Positions 1 to 7,389 of a stretch of DNA of 8,909 nucleotides are shown here, piece after piece. Numbering within the stretch: position 1 is the stretch's first letter; each line of letters begins with the position of its first letter. Below the pieces are notes generated by a model. The model saw only the letters and a list, made by a program, of their open reading frames with translations. It made no database searches and was not told the DNA's origin. Origin of the DNA: JBGPTK01 sp041497605 (GTDB taxonomy: Bacteria; Acidobacteriota; Terriglobia; Acidiferrales; UBA7541); NCBI GenBank assembly GCA_041497605.1, contig JBGQGW010000174.1, positions 1 to 8,909 of the forward strand. The letters run 5' to 3'. A program made the translations under genes and the position numbers.

Positions 1-522
1 ACGAAGAGGCATTCCAGTCTTCTCGATTCCGTAGGCAATCTCCATGGGCGAGAACGCGTGGCAATGCATCTTGGGAACTGCCGCTTTGATATCGCGCAGC
101 AGATCCCGGTAGTGGTAACCGTCCAGATCACGAGGCAGGCCCCCTTGAATGCAAACCTCCGTCGCACCGTCTTCCGCCGCCTCTCGCACCTTGGCGACTA
201 GCTTTTCATTCGAGTGGAAGTAGGCATCTGAAGCGTGCGGACCGCGGCTGAATCCACAGAAGGCGCAGCCCACGATGCAGACATTGGTAAAGTTCAAATT
301 CCGGTTCACCACATAAGTAACGACGTCGCCCACCGCGCGCCGCCGGAGTTCATCGGCCACCTTCACCAGCGCGAGCAAATCGTCTCCATCCACTTCGGCC
401 AATTGCATGCCGTCTGCAAAATCCAAGCTCCTACCGTCGAGCACGCCTTCCAGAGGGCGCGCCACGGCGGGATTTGCCCGGTTTAGCGCGTCTTCCCAGG
501 ACAATTCGCGCAGTTGATTCAC
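1..522 (-). CDS. cofH: FO synthase subunit CofH (5-amino-6-(D-ribitylamino)uracil--L-tyrosine 4-hydroxyphenyl transferase), 3' end cut by window edge
   Basis: Radical-SAM enzyme of coenzyme F420 biosynthesis. By family knowledge it generates a radical from L-tyrosine and adds its 4-hydroxybenzyl group to 5-amino-6-(D-ribitylamino)uracil; CofG then closes the ring to FO. I translated this frame by hand: it is open for 174 codons to base 1. Residues 75-94 contain NFTNVC followed by IVGCAFCGF, placing the 4Fe-4S cysteines at C82, C86 and C89. Further CofH-type segments are SDAYF (about 98-102), EVCIQGGLP (about 122-130) and HAFSPMEI (about 155-162), the last of which separates CofH from the related MqnC and MqnE. 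The GTG start at 522-520 was chosen because GGAG lies 7 nt upstream and it leaves about 80 residues before the cluster, as expected. The gene begins 16 bases after the cofG stop, so the two are surely co-transcribed. About half of the usual length is present; the TIM-barrel C-terminal half lies outside the window. Confidence 0.93.
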   Translation of the reverse strand, partial: MNQLRELSWEDALNRANPAVARPLEGVLDGRSLDFADGMQLAEVDGDDLLALVKVADELRRRAVGDVVTYVVNRNLNFTNVCIVGCAFCGFSRGPHASDAYFHSNEKLVAKVREAAEDGATEVCIQGGLPRDLDGYHYRDLLRDIKAAVPKMHCHAFSPMEIAYGIEKTGMPLR

Positions 523-529
523 AGTTTCG

Positions 530-533
530 CTCC
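530..533 (-). promoter_or_regulatory. Ribosome binding site of cofH
   Basis: GGAG on the minus strand, 7 nt before the GTG at 522. It falls in the 16-base gap after the cofG stop codon and fixes the GTG as the start, since no ATG lies near the expected N-terminus. Confidence 0.7.
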
Positions 534-538
534 AGATT

Positions 539-1723
539 TCAGTTGATGCAGGCTTTTGCATAACCATCCTTATCCAGCACGCGTTCAACATGCGGCAGCA
601 GGTTCGGCTCGATAAAACCGGATTGCCGCGTGAATTCCGGATAGATCGCCAGCCGCTCGCGTAACTCGAATCCCTGAGCCTCGGTTTTCCTTTGCAGCCG
701 CGCGATCTCTGGCCAGGCGGCCTCTGGATTGATGAAATCGAGCGTCACCGGAGAGATTCCGCCCCAATCGTTGATTCCGCCTTCCAGCAGCCGCGGAAAG
801 TCGGCATAGCTCAAATTCGGCGGCGCTTGCAAGTTCATTTCCCCGCCTAAAATCAAGCGGGCTATTGCCAGCGTGCGCAACATTTCGTCGAGCGAAGGCT
901 CTTCCATCGCCTCGAATCGCGTTCCCGGTTTGGCGCGGAAATTCTGCACGATCACTTCTTGGATATGCCCGTATCGCTCATGGATCGAGCGAATCGCAAA
1001 AAGAGAGTCCACCCGCTCTTCCCGCGTCTCTCCAATCCCGATCAAAATGCCGGTCGTGAATGCGAAACATAACTTTCCCGCCTCTTCGATGGTTCGCAAG
1101 CGCAGCGACGGAACTTTGTCCGGAGCATTCCAGTGCGCTTCCCCGCGCCGCATCAAGCGTGTGCTGCTGCTCTCCAGCATCAACCCCACGCTCACATTCG
1201 ATTGTTTCAGCCGCACCAGGTCATCGGTTGCCATCAGGCCCGGATTCGCATGCGGCAACAGTCCGGAGCGATTCAGCGTCAATTCGCTCATCGCGGCAAG
1301 ATAGTCAAGCGTGCGTGCATAGCCCAACTGTCGAAGCTCGTCAGCCGCTTCCGGAAAGAGCCGCTCGGGCTGATCTCCCAGACTGAACAACGCTTCTTTG
1401 CATCCAGCCCGCCGACCCCGCTCCGCCAGATCGAGCACTTCATCGGGAGTCATGAACCGGCCGCCGGGTTCGCCAGGATCCCGCCGGAATGTGCAATACC
1501 CGCAATAATCGCGGCAAAGACGGGTGAGCGGGATGAAAACTTTTTTCGAATAGCTGATCCTCCGCCCGTGAAATCGATCCCTGCGAGCCGCCGCCACTTG
1601 CAGAAGCGATGGCAGATCGGCGCGTTCCATCAGGAGAAGCGCTTCCTCGCGCGATATCCCACGGCCCTCTTCTGCGTGAGCCAGAATTGCATCCGATTTG
1701 AAAACGCCGGTCAGGGCCGCCAT
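539..1723 (-). CDS. cofG: FO synthase subunit CofG (7,8-didemethyl-8-hydroxy-5-deazariboflavin synthase)
   Basis: Cytoplasmic radical-SAM enzyme that converts the CofH product (tyrosine-derived hydroxybenzyl adduct of ribityl-diaminouracil) to FO with loss of ammonia, giving the deazaflavin chromophore of F420. The 394-residue product has KVFIPLTRLC at 61-70 and the cluster cysteines C70, C74 and C77 (CRDYCGYC). Other family segments are LPHANPG (156-162), QNFRAKPGT (260-268) and GGINDWGGISPVT (315-327), the last a strong CofG signature. About 55 residues precede the radical-SAM core; this helical segment (EEALLLMERADLPSLLQVAAARR region) resembles the N-terminus of actinobacterial FbiC more than short archaeal CofG. 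The ATG at 1723 has AAGGA 8 nt upstream (1732-1736). The gene is first of a cofG-cofH pair, whereas actinobacteria fuse both halves into one protein. No truncation or missing key residue is seen. Confidence 0.96.
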   Translation of the reverse strand: MAALTGVFKSDAILAHAEEGRGISREEALLLMERADLPSLLQVAAARRDRFHGRRISYSKKVFIPLTRLCRDYCGYCTFRRDPGEPGGRFMTPDEVLDLAERGRRAGCKEALFSLGDQPERLFPEAADELRQLGYARTLDYLAAMSELTLNRSGLLPHANPGLMATDDLVRLKQSNVSVGLMLESSSTRLMRRGEAHWNAPDKVPSLRLRTIEEAGKLCFAFTTGILIGIGETREERVDSLFAIRSIHERYGHIQEVIVQNFRAKPGTRFEAMEEPSLDEMLRTLAIARLILGGEMNLQAPPNLSYADFPRLLEGGINDWGGISPVTLDFINPEAAWPEIARLQRKTEAQGFELRERLAIYPEFTRQSGFIEPNLLPHVERVLDKDGYAKACIN

Positions 1724-1745
1724 GCCTTTATTCCTTAATCCTTAC

Positions 1746-1762
1746 TTCAATTGCATTCAATT
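1746..1762. repeat. Short direct repeat in the cofG leader
   Basis: TTCAATT occurs twice, at 1746-1752 and 1756-1762, separated by GCA, so the copies are offset by 10 bases, one helical turn. They lie in the predicted 5' untranslated leader of cofG, just upstream of two successive AAGGA-like Shine-Dalgarno stretches. The repeat could be chance in an AT-rich leader or a binding site on one face of the DNA. No function is claimed. Confidence 0.4.
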
Positions 1763-1810
1763 TGTATGTCAGTTGTTCTCATCCGCCCGCGTATCTATTT
1801 TCACCAGCCG

Positions 1811-1840
1811 ATTATAACTGTGTCGCGTTCAGCCCGGCAA
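1811..1840 (-). promoter_or_regulatory. Candidate sigma70 promoter for cofG-cofH
   Basis: On the minus strand a perfect TATAAT (1816-1811) is preceded, across an 18-nt spacer, by TTGCCG (1840-1835), which matches four of six bases of the -35 consensus. Initiation about seven bases downstream would give a leader of roughly 80 nt before the cofG ATG at 1723. The site is in the 244-bp gap after the acyl-CoA ligase, so it would let cofG-cofH be expressed on their own. The rest of this gap (1841-1967) holds no convincing gene or terminator. Confidence 0.5.
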
Positions 1841-1967
1841 AGAATTCCTGAAACAAAACCAGGATTCCCGGAGACACTGCGGAATGGAGTCCATCGGGAA
1901 GGCGCATACTTCCGCGTTTGCCGGCTCTCTTGTGTTAGAGGTGATCAGCAAGCAGCGCGGCCGCGCA

Positions 1968-3599
1968 TCACTCGCTCGGCAACCGGTAATCCTTAAATAG
2001 CTCTCGCAGTTTCAGCTTCAGCATCTTTCCCGTCGCCGTCAATGGAATTTCCTCCACGAACACCACGTCGTCGGGAATCCACCATTTCGCCACCTTGCCC
2101 TGGAAGAAATCGAGCAATTCTTCGCGAGTCAATTCCATATCAGGCTTTCGCACCACCACCAGCAAGGGACGCTCATCCCACTTCGGATGCCGGCAGGCGA
2201 TGCAAGCTGCCATCAGCACCGCCGGATGAGCTGCGGCAATTTTCTCGAGTTCAATCGACGAGATCCATTCGCCGCCAGACTTGATCACATCTTTGCTGCG
2301 GTCCGTGATCTGCACGTAGCCGTCCCCGTCGATCGTTGCGAAATCCCCGGTCGGAAACCATCCGTCCCGGAGCGCCGAAGCATCCTCGCGAAAATACCGG
2401 TCGATCACCCACGGGCCGCGAACCATCAAGTCTCCGCGAGCTTTCCCATCCCACGGCAATTCCTTGCCGTGCTCGTCCACGATTTTCGTATCCACGCCGA
2501 ACAGCACCCTTCCTTGCTTCTCCAGCACCTTGCGCTGCATTTCCTCTGGCAGCCCCAGATGTTTGCTCAGTAGTTTCCCGATCGTACCGGCGGGCGACAT
2601 TTCCGTCATTCCCCAGGAATGATTTACCTCCACACCCAATTCGTTAAGTGATTGGATCATCGACGGCGGACAAACCGCCCCGCCCACAACTGCGCGTTTG
2701 AACGTCGAAAATTTGCCGCCGCTGCTCTGCAAGTATTGCAATAGCCCGAGCCACACGGTCGGCACTCCTGCTGAAAATGTCACTCGCTCTGATTCCATCA
2801 GCTCGTAGATTGATTCGCCGTCGAGCTTTGCTCCCGGGAAAACCAATTTCGCGCCGACGAGCGGGGTCGAATACGGCAGTCCCCAAGCATTGGCATGAAA
2901 CATCGGAACGATGGGCAGAATCACGTCTTGCCCCGAACATCCGAAAGCATCCGGCAGAGAAGTGGCATAAGAATGCAACAGGGTAGAACGGTGCGAATAC
3001 AACGCGCCTTTCGGATTTCCGGTCGTTCCCGACGTGTAGCAAAGACTCGACGCCGCGTTTTCGTCGAATTCGGGCCAGTCATACTGGTCGGTTTGCCTCT
3101 CGAGTAAATCTTCGTAGCAGAGCAGCCCCAGCTTGGGTTCCTGCGCCATGTGCGCACGGTCCATCATCAGCACCCAGCCCTTAACATTCGGACATCGCGG
3201 AGCGATGCTCTCGACCAGCGGCAAAAAGGTCAGGTCGAAAAAGACGTATTGATCCCCGGCGTGATTCAAGATGTAAACGATTTGATCCTGGAACAACCGG
3301 GGATTCACGGTGTGGCATACAGCGCCCATCCCTGAGACACCGTAATATATCTCCAGGTGACGATACCCGTTCCATGCCAGCGTACCGATGCGGTCGCCCA
3401 TTCCGACGCCCAACGCCCCGAGCGCATTTGCCAGCTTTTTCGCCCGCTGCTCGCACTTGCGATAATTGTAGCGGTGCAGATCGCCATCGATCCGCCGGGA
3501 CACAATTTCGGTGTCGCCATGATAGCGAGCGGCATGTTTGATGATGGAAGAGATGAGCAGCGGCATGCTCATCATTTGTCCTCTTAGGGCCATAGTCAT
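1968..3599 (-). CDS. AlkK-like medium/long-chain fatty acid--CoA ligase
   Basis: ATP-dependent ligase of the ANL (AMP-binding) superfamily. It adenylates a carboxylic acid and transfers the acyl group to coenzyme A, feeding beta-oxidation or lipid synthesis; it is likely cytosolic or loosely membrane-associated. The 543-residue product shows the phosphate-binding loop YTSGTTGNPKG (188-198), FHANAWGLP (234-242), GVPTVW (278-283), WGMTE (329-333), TGD (417-419), the hinge DRSKDVIKSGGEW (433-445) and the C-terminal TATGK with the predicted adenylation lysine K525. The HANAWGLP and AGVPTVWLGL segments match the Thermus ttLC-FACS / AlkK branch rather than E. coli FadD. Length is normal for that branch. 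The start is either ATG 3599 or ATG 3593 (the protein begins MTM); neither has a strong Shine-Dalgarno sequence, but the MMSMPLLISSI segment after residue 8 is where orthologues align. Chain-length preference cannot be read from the sequence. It is divergent from the mannosidase gene. Confidence 0.93.
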   Translation of the reverse strand: MTMALRGQMMSMPLLISSIIKHAARYHGDTEIVSRRIDGDLHRYNYRKCEQRAKKLANALGALGVGMGDRIGTLAWNGYRHLEIYYGVSGMGAVCHTVNPRLFQDQIVYILNHAGDQYVFFDLTFLPLVESIAPRCPNVKGWVLMMDRAHMAQEPKLGLLCYEDLLERQTDQYDWPEFDENAASSLCYTSGTTGNPKGALYSHRSTLLHSYATSLPDAFGCSGQDVILPIVPMFHANAWGLPYSTPLVGAKLVFPGAKLDGESIYELMESERVTFSAGVPTVWLGLLQYLQSSGGKFSTFKRAVVGGAVCPPSMIQSLNELGVEVNHSWGMTEMSPAGTIGKLLSKHLGLPEEMQRKVLEKQGRVLFGVDTKIVDEHGKELPWDGKARGDLMVRGPWVIDRYFREDASALRDGWFPTGDFATIDGDGYVQITDRSKDVIKSGGEWISSIELEKIAAAHPAVLMAACIACRHPKWDERPLLVVVRKPDMELTREELLDFFQGKVAKWWIPDDVVFVEEIPLTATGKMLKLKLRELFKDYRLPSE

Positions 3600-3644
3600 G
3601 TTATTTTGATCCGCGCTGCCGAGATCCTTTTAGGGGCAATCACT

Positions 3645-3675
3645 TTCTTGCAGGTTTTCGCTTCGGGTGCAAGAA
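3645..3675. repeat. 8-bp-arm inverted repeat, possible operator
   Basis: TTCTTGCA (3645-3652) and TGCAAGAA (3668-3675) are perfect inverted copies separated by 15 bases, with arm centres 23 bp apart, about two helical turns. A third copy of the core TGCAAG lies at 3680-3685, and GTGCA (3667-3671) pairs with TGCAC (3686-3690) as an overlapping inverted repeat. In the divergent region this suggests a dimeric regulator site. In a minus-strand transcript it could instead fold as a leader hairpin of the ligase mRNA. Confidence 0.45.
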
Positions 3676-3801
3676 GAATTGCAAGTGCACGCCAGGTTCT
3701 GCCAGCCACTTCCCTTCACCAATGATCTCGAGTTGCCTTAAGGAAAAATCCGTTCGAAATCTGGCGTCAAGTGTAAGATACGCGAACGAAACGGCAGTTT
3801 T

Positions 3802-3805
3802 GGAG
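3802..3805 (+). promoter_or_regulatory. Ribosome binding site deciding the GTG start of the mannosidase
   Basis: GGAG, 6 nt upstream of GTG at 3812-3814. No comparable motif precedes the in-frame ATG at 3722 (upstream bases are CTTCCCTTCACCA) or the ATG at 3836. Starting here yields a textbook Sec signal peptide. Confidence 0.7.
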
Positions 3806-3811
3806 TCAACC

Positions 3812-3898
3812 GTGCCGAAGCCTTCTCGTGGAATCATGGCTGCCTTTGCTGTCGCGCTGATCCTGGCGTTCTTTGGCTTGCAGGATTCCGCTGCCGCC
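3812..3898 (+). other. Predicted Sec signal peptide of the mannosidase
   Basis: With the GTG start the N-terminus reads MPKPSRGIM, with two basic residues, then a hydrophobic core AAFAVALILAFFGL, then a small-residue DSAAA with predicted cleavage before Q30. There is no lipobox cysteine, so a soluble periplasmic or secreted product is expected rather than a lipoprotein. About 20 residues rich in Pro, Lys, Gln and Glu follow (30-50), which look like a flexible linker. Confidence 0.75.
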
Positions 3899-6800
3899 CA
3901 ATCCAAGCCTCCGCAAGCGAAGGAAACTCCCGAAAAACAATCCCCCCCGCCGGCTCCTGATCTGACCAGTCAGCCCACCCTGTTCGTGGTCGGCTATGCG
4001 CACCTGGACACCCAATGGCGATGGGAATATCCCCAGGTGATCAACGAATACATTCTCCACACCATGCGCGACAATTTCGATTTGTTTCCGAAATATCCTC
4101 ATTACATTTTCAATTTCAGCGGCGCGAACCGCTACCGATTGATGAAGGAGTACTACCCTGCCGATTTCGCAAAGGTCAAAGAGTATGTCGCGGCCGGCCG
4201 CTGGTTCCCGGCAGGCTCCTCCATGGAAGAAAGTGACGTCAATTCGCCTGCCGCTGAATCCATCATCCGTCAAGTGCTCTACGGAAACGAATTCTTTCGC
4301 GGTGAATTCGGCAAGGCCAGCGCGGAATACATGCTGCCGGATTGTTTCGGTTTTCCGTCTTCGTTACCGAGCTTGCTCGCTCATGCCGGGATCAAAGGTT
4401 TTTCCACTCAAAAGCTGACCTGGCATTCTGCCGCACCGGTTGGCGGCCCCGGCTCGGTTGAAGAAACTGCCGCCGGCATTCCGTTTAATGTCGGCCTCTG
4501 GGACGGGCCCGATGGACGCAGCGTGATTGCCGCATTTAATCCCGGCCCTTATGACGGCGCAGTGAACGAAGATCTCAGCGCAAGCAACACATGGATCAAC
4601 CGAGTCCAATTAAATGGAAAAGTGAGCGGACTCTTCACCGACTATCACTATTATGGCACTGGCGATATCGGCGGAGCCGCGCGAGAACCTTCCGTGAAAT
4701 TGCTCGAGGCAATCGTCACAAAGGGAATGGGAATCATTCCGTCCCCGCGAAACAAGGACGAGGAATACGACGATTATGAAAAACGGATCGCCGCCCTAAC
4801 CGGTCCCGAAGTCCGCGTAGGCAACGGCCCTCTGCACGTCGTCTCGTCCACCTCCGAGCAGATGTTTCTCGACATCCTGAAGACCAATCACACGGGCAGC
4901 CTGCCACACTACGCCGGCGATCTTTTGCTGATCGAACATTCGGCCGGATCGCTTACTTCTGAGGCGTATCACAAGCGATGGAACCGCAAGAATGAATTGC
5001 TGGCTGATGTGGCCGAGCGCGCCTCCGTTGCCGCCGCATGGCTGGGCGGCCGCCCTTATCCGCAGCAGCGTTTGAACGACGCCTGGACGCTCGTGATGGG
5101 CGGCCAATTCCACGACATCATGGCTGGCACCGCCACTCCTCAGTCCTACAACTACTCCTGGAACGATGATGTTCTCGCCATGAATCAATTCTCCGGAGTC
5201 CTCACCAGCGCGACAAGCGCGGTGGCCTCGGGCCTGGACACACGGGCGAAGGGAACGGCTCTTGTCGTCTACAATCCATTGAACATTGAACGCGAGGACG
5301 TCGTAGAGGCGAGCGTGTTGTTCCCGGGCGGCATTCCGCGCGCGATCCGCGTTCTCGGGCCGGACGGACAAGAAGTAGCATCCCAAATAGACGGAGAGCA
5401 CGACGGCTCCGCGAGAATTCTATTTCTGGCGAAGGTGCCGTCCGTCGGCTATGCCGTTTACGACGTTCAGGCCGCTCCATCCGCGCCCTCTTCCGCGCTT
5501 AAGGTCACCGATTTTTCGCTGGAAAACGATCGCTACCGCGTTCAACTCGATCAGAATGGCGATGTCTCAAGTATTTTCGACAAATCCATCGACAAAGAAC
5601 TGCTCCTTTCGCCGATTCGTTTGGCTTTACAAACAGAAAACCCGCATGATTGGCCCGCCTGGAACATGGATTGGAAGGACCAGCAGAAGCCGCCGCGCGC
5701 TTACGTTCAGGGTCCGGCCACAATTCGCGTCATCGAGAACGGCCCGGTTCGAGTCGCGGTGGAAGTAGACCGCGAAGCCGAAGGCTCGCGATTCATCCAG
5801 ACGATCCGCCTTTCCTCTGGCGATGCGGGCAATCGCTTGGAAATTGGGAATGTGATCGACTGGAGGACAGCATCGACCGCTCTGAAGGCGGTATTCCCGT
5901 TGACGGCTGCCAATCCCGAAGCCACTTACAATTGGGACGCCGGCACGATCCAGCGCGGCAACAACAACCCGAAAAAATATGAAGTCCCCTCGCACCAATG
6001 GTTTGATCTGACGGATCAAAGCGGCGCCTACGGCCTCACGGTGCTTTCGGATTGCAAATATGGCTCGGATAAACCGGACGACAATACGCTTCGATTGACT
6101 TTGATCTACACGCCAGGCCTCGGCGGGGGCAATGGAAAGGATTATAGCGATCAGACGACACAAGACTGGGGACATCACGAACTCATCTACGGCATCGCAA
6201 GCCACGCCGGCGACTGGCGTCAAGAGCAGACCGACTGGCAGGCGTTGCGTCTCAATCAGCCGCTCATTGCCTTCGAAAGCCCTCAGCATCCGGGAGCACT
6301 CGGAAAAAGTTTCTCTTTGCTCCACGTGAACAACAGCCGTGTTCGCGTTCTGGCTCTGAAGAAAGCGGAAGCCACTGATGAAGTCATCGTCCGCTTCGTC
6401 GAAATGTCCGGCAAGCAGGAACAAAATGTTCGTTTGGCATTCCCTGCTCCAATCGCCTCCGCGCGCGAAATGGATGGGCAAGAGATGGCTCTATCCAATG
6501 CCACCGTGGAAAAAGGCGAGCTACTCACCGATTTCAGTCCCTATCAGCTTCGCACTTTCGCCGTAAAGCTTGGCGCAGCCCCTTGGAAAGTTTCCGCTCC
6601 TCAGTGGCAGCCCGTCACACTCTCGTTTGACCGGATTGTTGCGAGCTCCGACGGCACAAAATCATCGGGCGGTTTCGATGGCAATGGCCGGGCGTTGCCG
6701 GCGGAAATGCTGCCAGTCGTAATTCCCTACTCCGGCATTCGCTTCAACCTCGAACCCGCGACGGGCGAAAAACCGAACGCGCTCGCCGCCCGAGGTCAAA

Positions 6801-7315
6801 CCATCATCCTGCCTGCTGGAAAATTCAATCGTTTGTATATTCTCGCCGCCTCCGCCGATGGCGATCAGAATGCGGCATTCAAAATTGGAAGTAAAACCGT
6901 CCACCTGACCATCCAGGATTGGAGTGGATTTATCGGCCAGTGGGACAATCGCACTTGGACAAAGCGAGAAATTCCGATCCCGTCCAGCCCGGGCGCTCCG
7001 GCACCGGGGCCGGGAACTCCTCCGAAAACGCAATCCGTGCTCGAATTCACTGGAAACATCACGCCCGGCTATATCAGGCGCGCGCCTGTGGCCTGGTTCG
7101 CTTCTCACCGCCACACCGCCGAAGGTGCAAACGAGCCATATTCGTACTCTTATCTGTTCGCGTATGAGATTGATGTCCCGGTGAATGCCAGGACGCTGAC
7201 GTTGCCCGAGAACGACAAAATTCACATTTTGGCGATCACTGCCGCAAATGACGGCGATCGGGTGCGCCCCGCCCAACCTCTCTATGACACTCTGGAGCGC
7301 ACCACAGAGCCGTAG
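3812..7315 (+). CDS. Exported GH38 alpha-mannosidase with extra C-terminal module
   Basis: Zn-dependent retaining glycoside hydrolase family 38 enzyme, expected to release alpha-linked mannose from oligosaccharides or glycans outside the cytoplasm. Numbering from GTG (1167 residues): signal peptide 1-29; Pro-rich linker 30-50; catalytic domain from about 55, with AHLDTQWRW carrying metal ligands H64 and D66; LPDCFGF with predicted nucleophile and metal ligand D177; YGTGDIGG with D285, a candidate acid/base by position; EHSAGSLTS from 375; and GGQFHDIMAG with metal ligand H434 and D435. GH38 C-terminal beta-sandwich domains span roughly 480-920. A further module of about 235 residues (930-1165) contains GRALPAEMLP (959-968) and IQDWSGFIGQWD (1034-1045) and is interrupted by a Pro/Gly-rich stretch (1055-1072). 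The usual GH38 core plus C-domain is shorter, so this is a large form. All four expected metal ligands are present. Substrate linkage cannot be told from sequence. A sugar transporter follows 74 bp downstream. An upstream ATG at 3722 would add 30 residues but spoil the signal peptide. Confidence 0.92.
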   Translation: MPKPSRGIMAAFAVALILAFFGLQDSAAAQSKPPQAKETPEKQSPPPAPDLTSQPTLFVVGYAHLDTQWRWEYPQVINEYILHTMRDNFDLFPKYPHYIFNFSGANRYRLMKEYYPADFAKVKEYVAAGRWFPAGSSMEESDVNSPAAESIIRQVLYGNEFFRGEFGKASAEYMLPDCFGFPSSLPSLLAHAGIKGFSTQKLTWHSAAPVGGPGSVEETAAGIPFNVGLWDGPDGRSVIAAFNPGPYDGAVNEDLSASNTWINRVQLNGKVSGLFTDYHYYGTGDIGGAAREPSVKLLEAIVTKGMGIIPSPRNKDEEYDDYEKRIAALTGPEVRVGNGPLHVVSSTSEQMFLDILKTNHTGSLPHYAGDLLLIEHSAGSLTSEAYHKRWNRKNELLADVAERASVAAAWLGGRPYPQQRLNDAWTLVMGGQFHDIMAGTATPQSYNYSWNDDVLAMNQFSGVLTSATSAVASGLDTRAKGTALVVYNPLNIEREDVVEASVLFPGGIPRAIRVLGPDGQEVASQIDGEHDGSARILFLAKVPSVGYAVYDVQAAPSAPSSALKVTDFSLENDRYRVQLDQNGDVSSIFDKSIDKELLLSPIRLALQTENPHDWPAWNMDWKDQQKPPRAYVQGPATIRVIENGPVRVAVEVDREAEGSRFIQTIRLSSGDAGNRLEIGNVIDWRTASTALKAVFPLTAANPEATYNWDAGTIQRGNNNPKKYEVPSHQWFDLTDQSGAYGLTVLSDCKYGSDKPDDNTLRLTLIYTPGLGGGNGKDYSDQTTQDWGHHELIYGIASHAGDWRQEQTDWQALRLNQPLIAFESPQHPGALGKSFSLLHVNNSRVRVLALKKAEATDEVIVRFVEMSGKQEQNVRLAFPAPIASAREMDGQEMALSNATVEKGELLTDFSPYQLRTFAVKLGAAPWKVSAPQWQPVTLSFDRIVASSDGTKSSGGFDGNGRALPAEMLPVVIPYSGIRFNLEPATGEKPNALAARGQTIILPAGKFNRLYILAASADGDQNAAFKIGSKTVHLTIQDWSGFIGQWDNRTWTKREIPIPSSPGAPAPGPGTPPKTQSVLEFTGNITPGYIRRAPVAWFASHRHTAEGANEPYSYSYLFAYEIDVPVNARTLTLPENDKIHILAITAANDGDRVRPAQPLYDTLERTTEP

Positions 7316-7376
7316 ACTCTGCGAAATAAATTCGATCCAGCAAATATGGCCGGAAAGCTTCGACGCGGCAATCGCG

Positions 7377-7381
7377 AAAGG
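7377..7381 (+). promoter_or_regulatory. Ribosome binding site of the MFS transporter
   Basis: AAAGG with 8 nt to GTG at 7390-7392, the only initiation codon placed correctly before the first membrane helix. It supports a GTG start. The 74-bp gap back to the mannosidase stop has no obvious terminator hairpin. Confidence 0.65.
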
Positions 7382-7389
7382 AAAAACGA

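Larger units (their letters stand above)
3600..3811. promoter_or_regulatory. Divergent intergenic control region (acyl-CoA ligase / alpha-mannosidase)
   Basis: This 212-bp gap separates two genes transcribed away from each other, so it should carry both promoters. I find no strong sigma70 promoter in either direction. The best plus-strand -10 candidate is TAAGAT at 3774-3779, without a clear -35. An ATG at 3722 is in frame with the mannosidase but lacks a Shine-Dalgarno sequence, and the 30 residues it would add do not look like a signal peptide, so I treat that part as untranslated. The main structured element is the inverted repeat at 3645-3675. Confidence 0.55.

Noticed and set aside
1133..1738. 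201-codon plus-strand open frame opposite cofG
   Set aside because: It lies fully antisense to a well-conserved radical-SAM gene, has no recognisable motif, and its composition (many Arg, Ala, Pro, His, Gln) is that of a shadow frame.
1955..1966. Perfect palindrome GCGCGGCCGCGC just after the ligase stop codon
   Set aside because: It has no loop and no following T-run, so it is a poor terminator. A 12-base GC palindrome containing a NotI site can arise by chance in this base composition.
1751..1996. 81-codon plus-strand frame across the ligase-cofG gap
   Set aside because: It overlaps the cofG promoter and the ligase stop, has no good ribosome binding site and no recognisable protein features.
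3722..3811. N-terminal extension of the mannosidase from ATG 3722
   Set aside because: No ribosome binding site precedes it, and the 30 added residues are polar and would bury the signal peptide. GTG 3812 with GGAG fits better.
4796..5401. 201-codon minus-strand open frame opposite the mannosidase middle domain
   Set aside because: Same reasoning: antisense shadow of a clear gene, no family resemblance.
5627..6481. 284-codon minus-strand open frame opposite the mannosidase
   Set aside because: It is antisense to the GH38 gene, rich in Arg, Val and Phe, with no domain and no ribosome binding site that I can support. Long antisense frames are common in GC-rich coding DNA.
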